DNA of 64,000 bases, from positions 62,001 to 126,000 of the forward strand of contig JAKSYS010000037.1 of the NCBI GenBank assembly GCA_022925895.1, in the 5' to 3' direction. Source of the stretch: Fragilaria crotonensis. Lineage: Eukaryota; Bacillariophyta; Fragilariophyceae; Fragilariales; Fragilariaceae. A program made the position numbers and the translations under genes. The first letter of the stretch is position 1; each line of letters opens with the position of its first letter. The notes under the pieces are model-generated. The model worked only from the letters and a program-made list of their open reading frames with translations. It ran no database searches and was not told the origin of the DNA. This document shows positions 53,050 through 64,000 of this stretch, in pieces.

Positions 53050-56000
53050 TGTGAGTCGACCTGGTTACCGCCATTTTCCGGTTGTCATTCATCCGCATGG
53101 TCATGGGCAACTGTATAGAAAGCTTGTCGATTTGTCATGCGCGTGGCAACCCTGAGCGTGGTGTCCGGTACTTGGATGCGTAGGTATCTCATGAACGTCC
53201 GCCAACGGCCTACCATCTGTATCGTCTCACTCGGCACGCAAGCCAGGTGCACTGCCATTGCTGCGCCTGACCTGATTGAGTGCATGCCGATCCAATCAGA
53301 CTGGAGTCCAAGCCTCTCCTGTCAACGTCATTGCAGTCCTGAGCTTCCCAAGGATTGTTTTGGATGATACGTGCGCATTTATCTTCAAATTCCTCCTCCA
53401 TCCCGGTCGTTCGCAGCCCTTACTAACCCAGTGAAACAAGTCTGCTAGTATCCGGACCGGACAGATGTCTGCCTGGTCCGGGTTGTTATTCCTGTGCTGT
53501 GTCACCGTTGCTCCTTTGTCACCGTTCTTTTGTCGTCGGAAGGTTATCGTGACGGCGTCGGCGTCTCGTGTCTTTTCGTGGGAGGATGTCATCAATGCTT
53601 CGCCTCGTTTCCTGAAACGAATATTGTCCACTCTGACTACTGATGTGAGCCTCCCGCTGCCCACGTCGGAGTACTTGCACGATCTCATGGCAAGGAAGAA
53701 AGCTGTGACCACCGCCACGTCCAGCTCGTTCCTGGCCCAGGATCTCACCTTCCTGATCACCTCAAGGGGGATGACCGGTTGTGGCATGGCGCCCGGATCG
53801 TCGTCGTCCGCGTACTTCTCCAGTTGTAGAGCCAAAAGGGGGTTGAGGCGTCCGTCAGCATAGTGGATTGGGCTCTCAAGCTTGTTAAGCCTGGAGGTCT
53901 GGTGAGCCATACCGTCAAGTGTGGCACAAATGGTACCGGACATGGCTCCATTGCCATCCTCTGCTGCAGGTTGTCAGGAGCAAAGCCGTCTGTCCCGAAG
54001 GGCGGCGGCGAAACATGCGAAGATTTCTGTTCTTTTGTCTTGTCCGAATCGGTGGAGAAAAGGGTCGAGAACGATTGAGGCAAGGTGTAGCTGCACTCGA
54101 GAAAGAAGCATTTCAATGGTTCATTGGAGAATTCATAGGAAGTGTCTCCGGAACAAAAGTATGGGGGAGAAAGAAGTACTATTACAGGGTATCTGAAGCG
54201 GTCATTGACAAGGGAGTAACTTGTGGTGACAGTGTCAGATGAGGCCTTTGCAATCCTCCTTTATGAAAATTACATTCACAAGTGGATAACACGATATCAC
54301 ACAAAATGACGTGGAGAGAAGGGTGATAAAAAGATGAAAGGCAAGTATACCTCGTCGGTAATGGGTCACTGCCTGTATGCTGGAGGGTGGAGTGCGGAGG
54401 TTGTGGCAAGGTTCAATGAATTGTGTGGAATCGTTGATATGGATAGAAGAAGCACGGTAGCAAAGAAAGCTGAAGATGAAGCAAGTGCTGCATGCTTTGA
54501 GGAGGGAAAAATACGGTGATAGGGTGGATAATGCAATGATAAGTGACCCGGACGAGGAAAGAGGGCGACGTCGAGTTCTTCGTAGAGGCATTTTGTGAAT
54601 TGTAACAACAACAATTAATTGATTAAAATTTAGGACGTTGAAATTAATATGTTAGCTGTGAACAAAAGGAATGAAGAGTGTAGTAGAAGGGGTATGTGAG
54701 CACTGTCAAATAGTACTTGGTATTGTGAATGTGACAGTGATAATATGGAGAAAGGAGCGTAAAATAGATGAAACAGTGACAAAGATGTGACACACTGTAC
54801 TTTTGTTGCAACAGTTGTGTCAAAAATGATGGTCCAGTGTACCATTTGATGGTACACATTTCGTGTGCAAACACCATTGTTATGTGAGGGTGTACCCAAA
54901 ATTGGTTTAGTGTAACACCACGGTACAAAAACGTACCGGACTCAAAAAAATATATTACAGTTACCACCATATGGTAGGTGTACAACCCGGAACCCTCTGA
55001 GGTTGGAACTTCGGGATGGCGAGGATGTTGTCTCTGGGAAAAGACTCCCTTCCTTCCGCATCGTGGGGCCTCCCCACAATGTGCTGTAACGCGAGGGGGA
55101 TCGCCGCTGAGCTCTTTTTTGCGTCCTTCGGGTTGAATGCCCTAAAGATTTTGTCCAGATAGCATTCGAATTTGGGAAGGTTGTCGTCATTTGCGAAGGG
55201 GGTAGTTCACGGCAAAGAAATCGGCTTCCCCGAATGCGCTTGATCTGTTGACCATCCCTTCATTGGTGTTGTCCGCGTCATTCGAATCGAGCAAATGCTG
55301 GTGCGGCAAGTGGAACACCTTTGGGTCCCAGTCGGATCTTCTGACGAGGTCGTTTGCAAGGTCCGTGATCACCTCAGACACGTCGCTCCACTGAGACGGG
55401 TTTGGTGTGCCCCCTCCGAAAGTCATCCTGAGTGCTTTGAGGAGCAGGTCGTTGATGCTTGTGCAGGACTTCAGGGCAGTTAGTGCCTTGAGGTGTATTC
55501 TCCTGTAGGTGGACTTGCAGTCTACCTTCGTGAGGAGGATTGGGTCATTCGGTTCTCTCAAGTACAAAATGTGATACATCAGTCGACTGAACGCCTTTCC
55601 GAATCTTGTGATTGTTAGCTGTGACGTGTCCACTCCGTCGTTTACGCTTTGTCCTGAGATGAGCCTGAATTTTTTAATGGTTTGTCCTTTTTGTTTATAG
55701 GCGTTTGTGCAACCATTCCACCTCTTCCTTCAGCATCGCGATTAACTTTGCTTCGTGGCCTCGGGCCGATTTGTGATTGCCACGGGCGAGGTTATCGCGG
55801 ACGTCGTCGAGGCGGTCGGCATCGGAGTTCTCCTGGAGGGGGAACTCAGCTCCCTCCAAAATGCACTCCCAGAAACGTGGCCAGAGCGGGTGCGCCGAGA
55901 GAAGCAGGGCGAGGAGCGCGGCGGGCCGAAACTCGGAACCGGGCGTCACGGCACTGACCGGTTGGGCGGCCATGGCCATCCCGAGATCCAGCGAGTAGCG

Positions 56001-57020
56001 CCGGAGGAGCGATAGGCGCCAAAAACAACGGTGGTTGCGCCTCGTTAGACTCGCAACATCCCATGCAACATCACAAGGTTCCCGACAACAAATGATGTCC
56101 AACTATTTTCCATATGCGACAGACGCTGCACCTGCTCCCCTGCCCCATCCTACTACCGTCTGCACGGGTGCTCTGATCATCAACCATCCGACATTACAAC
56201 AAGTACCGATACGACAGTACTTCACACACCCGAGTGGGTGTCTTCCAGCCCAGGCTCTCACTCAGACTGACTAAAGTGTGGTATTCGCCACCCAATCGTC
56301 ACAACCAGCCACTACAACATCCACCCGCCCGAGAGGCCAGCAACATGAAATGCAGCTGCCTAGAAGTAGACATCTGATAAACATGTAAGAAGAGTTTAGT
56401 ATATATGAGTAGCGCCGGAGGAAGGCAAGGTTGTGGGCGGCTGCTTCGCGAGTTTACTCAAAGCGGAACTCCGTCGTGTGCGTCGTCGGCTGGGGGCGTT
56501 TAAGATGCTCTCAAGGGCATTGGCGAGACGAGGTTCGGGAAGGCGCAGTAAAGGCGAGTCGACGTTCGGCAGCGGGATTGTCGGGAGTGGGACCATGGCT
56601 ATAGTAGACTTACCGGTGGTTCCAGGGCGTTCCGAGGGTGTCGCTGGGATGTGTGACACGAGACGGACGTCATGGGGCGCTGCTCCTGGGCTGCAAGAGC
56701 CTGGGCGGTCGGGCGGCACAAGGCGATGCCTCAGCCGCTAGCTTGGTCTCAAGCGTGGCGTTTGTCGACGGCGGCCGAGTCTGTGCGGCAGGTATAACTA
56801 GGGGCGCGACAGCCTCTGGTCGCTGGGGCTTTCGATTGGCGTCTCGGAAAGGCTGTTCGTTCCCGGTCGTTCGGCGATTATGGAATTTGCGATGTGCCAA
56901 CTCGTGATTGAAAGACCATCGAGAAGGCTGCGCGACAAAAGAAGGTCGAGTATAAACAGATGCAGAGGATCCTAATTTCGTTTCTTTCCGGGCGGCGTCG
57001 TATATTGTTTTGACGAACAA
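53050..57020 (-). mobile_element. DIRS-like tyrosine-recombinase retroelement, broken, with a nested insertion
   Basis: Parts in transcription order: a Pro/Arg-rich gag-like region (about 57020-56396), a reverse transcriptase region (about 56100-54950, with ALARGNHKSA-type and TKVDCKSTYRRIH, MTFGGGTPNPSQWSDVSEV blocks), and a tyrosine recombinase (about 53943-53085, with FFLAMRSCKYSDVG and HSIRSGAAMAVHLACVPSET, IQMVGRW). The combination of reverse transcriptase with tyrosine recombinase and no integrase is the hallmark of DIRS-type elements. It is GC-richer than its surroundings. A roughly 0.9-kb piece of other sequence is inserted between reverse transcriptase and recombinase. The element is broken in several places (about five or more); its ends are not defined. 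Middle-aged to old. Confidence 0.72.
54060..54600 (+). pseudogene. Piece of an unknown multi-copy-looking protein inside the DIRS-like element
   Basis: Plus-strand pieces read EKEAFQWFIGEFIGSVSGTK, GRKKYYYRVSEAVIDKGVTC, SDEAFAILLYENYIHKWITR and KMKGKYTSSVMGHCLYAGGW, SAEVVARFNELCGIVDMD. They lie in at least three frames over about 500 bp, so it is broken. The composition and GHC..GGWS...ARFNELC motif look like a transposon- or repeat-encoded protein of diatoms, but I cannot name it. It interrupts the minus-strand retroelement, so it arrived later. Confidence 0.42.
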
Positions 57021-57379
57021 TCATTATTGAACGTGCTCCCGGAGGTGCTCGTATGATGCTCATGCTTGCAATCTTGTGAGGCAGCAAGGATCCTGCCTGC
57101 CACGTTAACCAATAGTCAACATCCAAATCTACCCATGGTGTGGTAGAATGAATATACTAGCAGTAAGCAAATTCAATGTCCTCAAAATTGCTGATGGCGT
57201 TTGCGTCAGTCTGTGGAAGCTGTATCTATCGCTAACATTGTGGCTAGCTAATACTCAGTCAGATACCTTCTCCAAAATATACTGCAACAGGCCACCACAT
57301 CATTTCTCTGGTGCTGCTGTCCATCAACATAGGAATGTTTTTCTAGCATCGTAGCTAAATCAAACAGATGTATCCACCT

Positions 57380-58620
57380 CCAGACAGTTTTCATATTCCA
57401 GCATGTTGCAAGCCCGTGTGCTTTGTTCAGAAACGATGCAACTTGTCAAGGGAGCAGACCTTATGGGTGCAGACGATGATGATGAGGTTACGGGAAACGA
57501 AAGCAGTTTGTTGCATGGAACAAATGTAATAAAGTAGATTATCTCACCTTGGTTCGGTTCAAACATGATTGTTTGTGCCGATTCCTATTTTGCGTCAGTG
57601 GGAGCGGCACATCTACAGAAGAATTGTTTTGAAGTGGCCTTCGCTTCATCGGAGTTGTCAAGACAGCAACTCGAGGCTTTCCGAAGACATACCTTACCAG
57701 CGTGGAATTGGAAAGCCACGGGGACTTCTTGGCACTTAAGAGACTTGCAAGTGACAAGAAACCATCACTGGGTGCATTCGTCTTGATGGACCGTGAGCGT
57801 CCGTACTTCATATCCACCACTGCCGGTACCCTTGAAGCCGGAACGCCATATGTTTGCCTTCGGTGGAGGCAAGTGGATCAAGCTCCAAATGCTGCGCAAG
57901 AGCAGGTGACATTCTCCATACGGCAACCAAAAATTGCCGAGTCTACTGTTCTACATGTGCAGCCATCAACAAACACAACAGGCTGCGACAGGATGACCTA
58001 CAAATTGAAAAGAAGATCGAGACGAAGGATTGGTCAAGAATGCGACGAGTTACCTTATCAGTTTTTCGATGATCGTCGTTGACACTTGGTTGGTCTATTC
58101 CATCTTCAAGAAGAACACACCGGCCGGCGCTGTTGGCTACAATCAAAAGGAGTTCTATGCTGTCCTTGCAGAAGAGCTGATCGACAATTCCTATGGTAAT
58201 AGAGGTCGAGCGGATCAACCTAGATCATCACCGACTGGGAGGTCATTTCAAGATGCTTGCATCAGAGCGCTTGAAAGCGCAGGCCCACGTGCCGGTGTGC
58301 TCACTCGCTCATTTAAGTCCTGTGAAGCGCCTAAAAAATAGCAAAGGTGAAAAAACAACTTTCAGGTATCAAGGGAGGTGCAAGGAGTGCCAAACGAAGT
58401 TGACATGGCAGTGCTCCGACTGCGATGATGACGGAAAAACAGTGTATCTTTGTGCAACCAAAAATAGGGAACGGTGCGTTTTGCAAATGCCATTTTATAG
58501 GAGGCCTGCCTTAGCTACCTGGTATCTGGTACAAGTACCAGGTACTTCACACTGTTGTATCTATCTCGTATCTCCCCATCTCCCCCTGTCATCAAGAATC
58601 CGCCATCACGTACTGTAAAT
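57380..58620 (+). mobile_element. PiggyBac-type transposase relic
   Basis: Pieces in three frames show PiggyBac signatures in the right order: PWFGSNMIVCADSYFASVGA (catalytic Asp in CADSYFASV) near 57550-57610, then DRERPYFISTTAGT at 57790, then CAAINKHNRLRQDDLQIEKK near 57960-58010, then MIVVDTWLVYSIFK and a C-terminal Cys-rich finger at 58370-58480 (GRCKECQTKLTWQCSDC, then CATKNRERC). At least three or four frameshifts separate the pieces. No terminal repeats or TTAA flanks found. A plain DNA transposon fossil. Confidence 0.72.
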
Positions 58621-58955
58621 GTATGCATACTGCATACTGCATACTTATTGAAACGTCGACAGTACTGGTACTATCAGTTGACAGCCAATATAGTACGACT
58701 CACAAACTTTCACAACATACTGTACGTCTCAGTCCTTTGTTCTGACAATGTTACCAGCACTGAAACCATGACTTCAGCTACTTCTGATAGCGTGGTTTCG
58801 GCACCGAAATGGCATTGTGATACAACAGCAAATGTTCGGGAACAGTTTACCTCTGTTTTTTAGTTTCTATTAATCATCATCACCATCATCATAAACTTGA
58901 CGACAGACGGGTTTTGTTTCCAAGGATTGCTCGTTGCGAATGGATTGCTCGCTTT

Positions 58956-59495
58956 TTATTTGGGAATCATGACTGAGTCTATGACGTGAATGACTCCATT
59001 GGATGTCTTGACATCGGTAGTGATTATGGTAGCATCGTCAACTGTTACTTTACCATCCTTGACTCTAATCGTCACTTCAGCACCATTAAGCGTCGTGGCC
59101 TTCTGCCCATCCATAGTAACGACAGTGTCTGCCATCACCTCGCCCAATAACACGTGGTAGCTGAGAATTTCGGCAAGCTTTATCTTATTCTCTGGATGGA
59201 GCAAGTCATTCACAGTTCCATCCGGCAACTTGGCAAATGCCTCATCCGTTGGGGCAAAGACAGTGAATGGTCCAGGACCTCTCAACGTGTCGACCAAATT
59301 AGCAGCATCAAGGGCAGCCGAAAGTGTAGTGAAAGAGCCAGCATGGATTGCAGTGGTAATAATATCACCAACCTCGACTGATTCGGCCACGAATAGTGAA
59401 GTGCTGCGGCCGAGAAATCCGGAACGAGCAACGGGAACGAATCCAGTAGCAAGAGAGGCCAGGGAAAGAGCGATGGTAATAGATTGCATCATCAT
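58956..59495 (-). CDS. Fasciclin (FAS1) domain protein, possibly plastid-targeted
   Basis: 179 residues, one exon. Residues 1-18 are a signal peptide ([18 protein letters not shown]) followed by [15 protein letters not shown], an arrangement like the diatom plastid presequence with Phe at +1 after an ASA-like site and a Ser/Arg-rich transit region. The FAS1 domain spans about 41-178, with the H1 box [10 protein letters not shown], the central YHV and the H2 box [13 protein letters not shown]. The single domain is of normal size. FAS1 proteins mediate adhesion or binding; in algae many are secreted or organellar. The plastid idea is inference. The start codon is backed by two more Met in a row. 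The frame is clean. Confidence 0.9.
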   Translation of the reverse strand: MMMQSITIALSLASLATGFVPVARSGFLGRSTSLFVAESVEVGDIITTAIHAGSFTTLSAALDAANLVDTLRGPGPFTVFAPTDEAFAKLPDGTVNDLLHPENKIKLAEILSYHVLLGEVMADTVVTMDGQKATTLNGAEVTIRVKDGKVTVDDATIITTDVKTSNGVIHVIDSVMIPK

Positions 59496-59499
59496 TGTT

Positions 59500-60110
59500 T
59501 AGTGATTCCGAGAGCAACTTAGTTGAAAATTATGAGAATCAAATGCGTTATCATAGTAGTGTTAAAGGAAGCGAACCCTCCTTGAACGGTTGAGAACTCA
59601 TTCAAACGTAGAATTCACCGTAGAAACCAAGGATTGGAACAATGTTGTGCGACTCAAGACTGCTTTCGCCACAGAGGTCGCATCCGTGAAGCTTAAAAAG
59701 ATTTTTAGACATCGGAATACACCCAAAATCATCTTGGCTGTTGAATTGACCTTACATCTACGAAAAGACTCGATGGAATGGCTACAAGAAGTAACACGAT
59801 CCAACCAGGTTCGCCATGTAAGGAGTGCCACCATCAAAAGGTGTTCACAAATTGTTTCCTCGCTGCTTAGAAACGAGCCTCGCCAAGCCCGCGGTTGTGC
59901 ATTGGATCGTCTTTGTAACCTGCACTCTTAGGTGCCTTTTACGTCAAAGCGACCTGATCCTGACGAGTAGGAAGGGAATAAGGAAGCAAATGCGGTGGGA
60001 AGCGCATTCGTCGCCTTGGCAGCGTTGTAAACGTAGACATAAATTGGACATCGTCAATAGTCGTGCGCGCTGGTGTGTTCATCCGCATGTTTTAAGAACA
60101 AATCGGATCC
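59500..60110. other. Gap with one weak open frame
   Basis: A 113-codon plus-strand frame (59590-59931) is basic and helical but unrecognised. The promoter of the fasciclin gene must lie at the left of this gap. Confidence 0.3.
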
Positions 60111-60116
60111 GACAAA

Positions 60117-61586
60117 TCAAGCTTCATCGTCATCCCCAGTATTAACTGGGGCCAACCAAATCCCGCCCCCGCCACCAACTTCCACATCACTGCTGCTACC
60201 TGTTGATGTCGTCGCTGCATCAGCACGAGCAGGAGATCCGAAGGAATCTGGTGGATCGGCCGGAGCAAGGAATACTTTTGGTTCGAAGGCAATCTCAGAA
60301 CCTACAAGGTGTTCCCCCATAGTGCCTTCATCCTTTCGTCGCCTTGATAAGATGAAGGCAGCAGCAAGGACAAGAACGCAAAGTGCAGCCCCTATCAGAT
60401 ACATGGATGTGTTTGCCTTGGATGATGACGTTGAACCTCCTTGAGGTTGCTGATCATTAGCGCAACCCAATAGTCGCATGCATGTCATGCAGACTCCACA
60501 CGATGCTGGACATCGTGAGGCATCGCTGCAAGACAACAGTTCCATATCCATGAGCTCTTTCGCAAACGTACAATCACAATTTTCTAAGGAGTTTGCGTTA
60601 TCGCACGTGAGGGACAGATCCCACATCCAGAGACCGCTGTAGGTATCACACTGTTCAATGTTAAAATTTTGAATCGGATCGTCATACTCATTCTTGTAGT
60701 CGACATTCCCATCCCCTCCATCATCTGCGCAAGAAATTAGAATAGGCCTCTTTCCTTGGCAGTTCATCACCAATGTATCTTACCTCCTTCGTCGGCAGCG
60801 TCCCCTCCATTTTCCGCACCATTTCCGCCGCTTTCCGATTCACTTCCTCCATCGTCAGCACCATTTCCGCCGGCCTCCGAATCACTTCCTCCATCGTCAG
60901 CACCACTACCGCCGGCCTCCGAATCACTTCCACCATCGTCAGCGCCACTGCCACCGCTTTCCGAATCACTTCCTCCACTTCCAGAGCTACCACTTCCAGA
61001 GCCACTACTTCCAGAACTACCACTTCCAGAACTACTGCTCCCAGAACTACCGCTCCCTCCACTTCCACTGCTGCCGCCGGAACTACCCCCACTACCGCTA
61101 CTACTGGACGACGAACAAGCAGGTGCCTGACCTTTGAATATCCACTTTGAGGACAGCTGGGACGAGCTGTAATCCAAGCATCCCTTGTATCCTGAGGAGC
61201 TAGAGCCTGCGGAGTCGGGAACGACAGCTTGAGTGAAATGCTTTCTCACTATGAGATAGAACGCCCTTATTGTCGAAACACAAACATGAAAAGAATAGGA
61301 ACTCAAGCGGAATTGTGCAGCACTCCGAGTACTTACCATGAGATGACGGTGCATGTTTATGAGGCCCCAATCTGCGTTGATTTGTCATGGGAGAGTATCC
61401 TCCGAGCGCATGTCTCTGGATCATGGAGCCAAACTGTTGGATGAAACCATGTTGCGAATCAGAGTCGATACCAGTCTCTGACAATGGACCTGTCCCCGCT
61501 GTTGCTGCATGGCAATTCAATAACAACAGAGCAAAACCAGGGACGAAGATTCGAATGAACGATTTCGACGCCGTTGTTCGTGTCAT
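60117..61586 (-). CDS. Ser/Gly-rich, Cys-rich single-pass membrane protein, three exons
   Basis: Exons (minus strand) 61586-61337, 61206-60784 and 60724-60117; both introns are phase 1 with GTAAGT/CCGCAG and GTAAGA/GCGCAG borders, giving 426 residues. Residues 1-31 are a signal peptide (FVPGFALLLLNCHAATA). Exon 2 encodes a Ser/Gly linker that grades into repeats of GGSDSEAGGSGADDG. Exon 3 starts DDGGDGNVDY and holds a Cys-rich region (CDCTFAKEL ... LLSCSDASRCPASCGVCMTC), then a transmembrane helix at about 331-351 (MYLIGAALCVLVLAAAFILS), RRRK and a 71-residue cytosolic tail. A surface protein; the Cys motif resembles short disulfide domains of the ShK sort. Function unknown. Confidence 0.82.
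60725..60783 (-). other. Intron 2 of the Ser/Gly-rich membrane protein gene
   Basis: 59 nt, GTAAGA donor and GCGCAG acceptor, phase 1; removes an in-frame stop. Confidence 0.8.
61207..61336 (-). other. Intron 1 of the Ser/Gly-rich membrane protein gene
   Basis: 130 nt, GTAAGT donor and CCGCAG acceptor, phase 1. Confidence 0.8.
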
Positions 61587-61589
61587 GGT

Positions 61590-62830
61590 TGCTCGGCAAG
61601 TTGAGGTGTGTGCGTGCTGCTGCTGCTAAATCGCAATAATGTACAGAAGTGTGCGCCGTCGACTAAAATGTCATGATGAAGTGTGTAATGTTTGTTGCGG
61701 AGAGGTGCATATTGGAATCATGAGAAACCGAGAATATGTGTGAGTAGGTTCAGGGCTGAATATATCTTTATACGTGGCGTAGGTAAATTTAGTCTTAAGT
61801 AAACGAGCGTTGGAGCGCGAAGATACCTTTTGCAATTCAAGAAATCACTCCAAAGCTCCGCGGTACAACACTGTATTGCTCTTCGAGGACCTTCGTTGTG
61901 GCTTTGCCGTCGTCTCGATGCGTTGAGCGCACAAGAGGGGAGAAGTCAGCATGTGTCCTTGGAAGAATTTGAAACTTGGGTTTCCAATTCGTGTCTCGGC
62001 GGCGAACGTCAATGCACATGTTGTCATTTCCAGACTTTTGCCCTCCGCCTGTAAGTTTCCAAACAATTCAGCAGTCTGTTGGTTGTTAACGTCCATGAAA
62101 GATCAAAGCAACAACCATGCATTCTAGTTCTAGTACACCAGTTCAGGACGGAGAGTCTCTCGGTGTTTAAGAGGTAATACGCATATCAAAACTCATGAAG
62201 AAATAAAGACTGCCACATTTTTCGACTCCACTACTGGATCATTTGCTAACGGAGCAAATCGAGATCTTGACATTTTATCACAACGGCCTGGTGGGGATTA
62301 CTCCATCCTCAGTTTATAGAATGGCAAAATAGCCCCCTTTTTCATTCGGTGCCAATGCCTTACTTCTTTTGGGGGGGGAGGGAGGACTTGGTTGGAGTTT
62401 GAATGACACAATTGTCACGGCACGTATTCCATTTTGACAGGGAGCAACACGACTTCGTTTGCATGCTCGGCCAAATTGACAATAGGAAAATAGATCGTGA
62501 GATACTCGAGCTAAAGGGAGTCATCCACAGGTTTCGTACGCAACGCAACGCGATGATGATTCGTTGTTGTGAGGATGTAGTGGCTGCTTCTTCAGAAGTC
62601 AAACGCGGAATGAAAAATCGCATTCAACGCGAGTTGCAAATGTTAAAGAGTTAAACACGAATGTGATTGCGCAAAAATGGATCTTGAATATACATAGGCT
62701 GCTTGGGCAGCAGTCTACTATAGAAAATATCCAAGCTCGAACGAGACAGCGATATTCAAAATCAAGAGTTGATCGACGGCACCGAGTGTTGCTAAGTTGA
62801 GCACGGCCTCTTGATGATTTCTTCCCAACA
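61590..62830. other. Gap with weak open frames
   Basis: An 83-codon plus-strand frame at 62403-62654 (FDREQHDFVCMLGQIDNRKI, then charged and helical) could be an exon, and another lies at 61830-62054; neither is recognised. A G9 run precedes the first. Confidence 0.3.
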
Positions 62831-62831
62831 T

Positions 62832-63506
62832 TTAAAATGTTCCAGTCAAGTCCCTTTGATTCTTCATTGCAACTGCCATCCACTCCAACTGCGCAAGCAT
62901 GTCAGGCAACTGTTTGAGCATGCGATGATTTGGATCCAAGGGTGTCCCATCTTTATCTAGAATGGAAGACACAGTTGGGATGCCAGTCAGTTTGCTAACA
63001 GGAAGGCATCCCAGTTCGTGGCACATGGTGCAAATGTCCATGGCGGCACGCATGCCTCCCCATGGGCCAGGAGAATACGTGACAATGGCACTCGGTTTGG
63101 CAGTATAGCAGCTGGAACCAAAGTGTCCCATGATGCTGGAGAGGGCGGGAGGGATGGTGTGATTGTATTCTGGGGAGATGATCAGGTAGCAGTCAGCGCC
63201 GGCAACGATATCCTTGAGAGCCTGTGCCTTGGGGGGCAGTTCTTTGAGAAAGAATGTGGGTGTGGTCATTTCTCCCGCACTAATCTCGGCAAGACCTCCG
63301 TCTGCGGCAAAGGTATCCTTGGGATCCATAACGCTGACATCGTGAACAATAACTTCGTCGCCGAGCACGTGACGGCGTGTCGCCAAGACGGACTGAACCC
63401 ATTGTAACACGCGATCACCAAGGCGCACGTCTCCTCCCCATACGGGAGGGGAGTTCCGAGCGCTTCCCATGAAGATTACTGTCTTGAGAACTCGTTGTGA
63501 TGACAT
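62832..63506 (-). CDS. NADPH-dependent FMN reductase (flavodoxin-like)
   Basis: 224 residues, one clean exon. The N-terminus has the flavin phosphate loop [12 protein letters not shown]. The middle has [20 protein letters not shown], the family signature SPEYN where the isoalloxazine ring sits, and then [18 protein letters not shown]. The family (PF03358) reduces FMN, quinones, azo dyes or chromate with NAD(P)H and acts as a dimer in the cytosol. No targeting sequence is seen. The length fits the family. It is on the same strand as the two genes to its left but separated by more than a kilobase. No sign of damage. Confidence 0.93.
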   Translation of the reverse strand: MSSQRVLKTVIFMGSARNSPPVWGGDVRLGDRVLQWVQSVLATRRHVLGDEVIVHDVSVMDPKDTFAADGGLAEISAGEMTTPTFFLKELPPKAQALKDIVAGADCYLIISPEYNHTIPPALSSIMGHFGSSCYTAKPSAIVTYSPGPWGGMRAAMDICTMCHELGCLPVSKLTGIPTVSSILDKDGTPLDPNHRMLKQLPDMLAQLEWMAVAMKNQRDLTGTF

Positions 63507-64000
63507 GCTGTACTGTTCGACTATGAGAACGTGGGCTGTGGCGATGAGAAATGGGAAGAGTGTTTGTGGCGAGTCGGGAGTCGGGAGGCGAGAATTCTCA
63601 GTGCGATGACGGTCTCGAATTCGTCCTAAATGTGTTTTTTTGTCTGTTCATGACATAGGACATACTGTAGGACGCTACTAGTCGAGTACTGTAGTCTGTA
63701 TGATAGTACTGGAGTACACCATACGAAGGTGTGACCTTCGCTGGTTTAGGTTAACGTTATAAAATAACCGTCGACACTCGCGATGCGAACAACGCTCACC
63801 GTGCTCAGTCTTTCTACTTCATACTTAACGAGATTTTTAAGAACTTCACTTGACAATACCTTCAAGGTCGAGCACAAACTGATTGACTGGTGGGCAATTC
63901 AATGAGCAATTTGCAACTATAGCACATTTGATGGTTTCCACTTAAATGGATGATATTCAGTAGGCAGACATTGAGATAAATCAAAATTGTAGTGGTGTGG
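63507..64000. other. Upstream region of the FMN reductase gene
   Basis: No gene seen. Presumed promoter at 63507-63700; GTAC- and TACTAGT-rich further right. Confidence 0.35.

Noticed and set aside
53465-53863. 132-codon plus-strand open frame
   Set aside because: Antisense to the tyrosine recombinase region.
1-64000. CRISPR array
   Set aside because: No set of regularly spaced identical repeats with unique spacers; the genome is eukaryotic.

Overview
This is a gene-poor, repeat-rich stretch of a eukaryotic nuclear genome, most likely from a pennate diatom; I cannot name the species. The pointers are a Ty1/copia retroelement that looks like the CoDi group of diatoms, short introns with GTATGT or GTAAG donors, a fasciclin protein whose N-terminus looks like a diatom plastid-targeting presequence (ATG-FVP), and a small protein with the VRFNP...HVIP...FYSRKEI motif that I associate with diatom hypothetical proteins. 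No bacterial operon features are present.

Layout. 1-15.4 kb is a compact block of six genes beginning with a spliced PIF/Harbinger-like DDE transposase (308-1311). It is followed by a two-repeat small protein, a protein with two copies of a 'KPDVYG' domain, a long spliced gene (3018-10484) with a third copy of that domain, a protein with cysteine-peptidase-like motif order, and a 1,211-residue protein with a GNAT-like N-terminus, a long Asp/Asn/Ser-rich middle and a C-terminal Cys/His cluster. Dense packing, convergent ends and the shared domain suggest a large DNA transposon with cargo. I could not find both ends, and the left end may lie outside the window. A young but defective copia element (4445-8857, target duplication GTTTA) sits inside an intron of the long gene.

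15.4-40.9 kb is mostly non-coding. It holds an AT-rich minisatellite (17.4-17.93 kb), a duplicated 263-bp unit that reads as a Cys-rich peptide on the minus strand, a solo LTR (22610-23179, target duplication AAATG), a frameshifted trypsin-like gene and a decayed relative, a 1.2-kb inverted-repeat element with a 10-bp target duplication (MULE-like), a probable small host gene (30110-30556), a decayed DDE transposon of the QDES/DHSQGH type (31.3-34.5 kb), a four-unit 180-bp repeat, short tandem repeats, and a decayed DDE_1-type transposase fragment (39.8-40.4 kb).

40.94-48.03 kb is a complete-length Ty1/copia element with identical 289-bp LTRs and target duplication TAAGT, broken inside gag-pol except for a long reverse transcriptase/RNase H frame. 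A second trypsin-like gene follows at 50.5-51.4 kb.

53.0-57.0 kb is a broken tyrosine-recombinase (DIRS-like) retroelement on the minus strand, with an unrelated protein piece inserted in it. 57.4-58.6 kb is a PiggyBac transposase relic.

58.9-64 kb is the most gene-like end. It carries a fasciclin-domain protein, a three-exon Ser/Gly-rich single-pass membrane protein whose splice sites can be read directly, and an NADPH-dependent FMN reductase, all on the minus strand.
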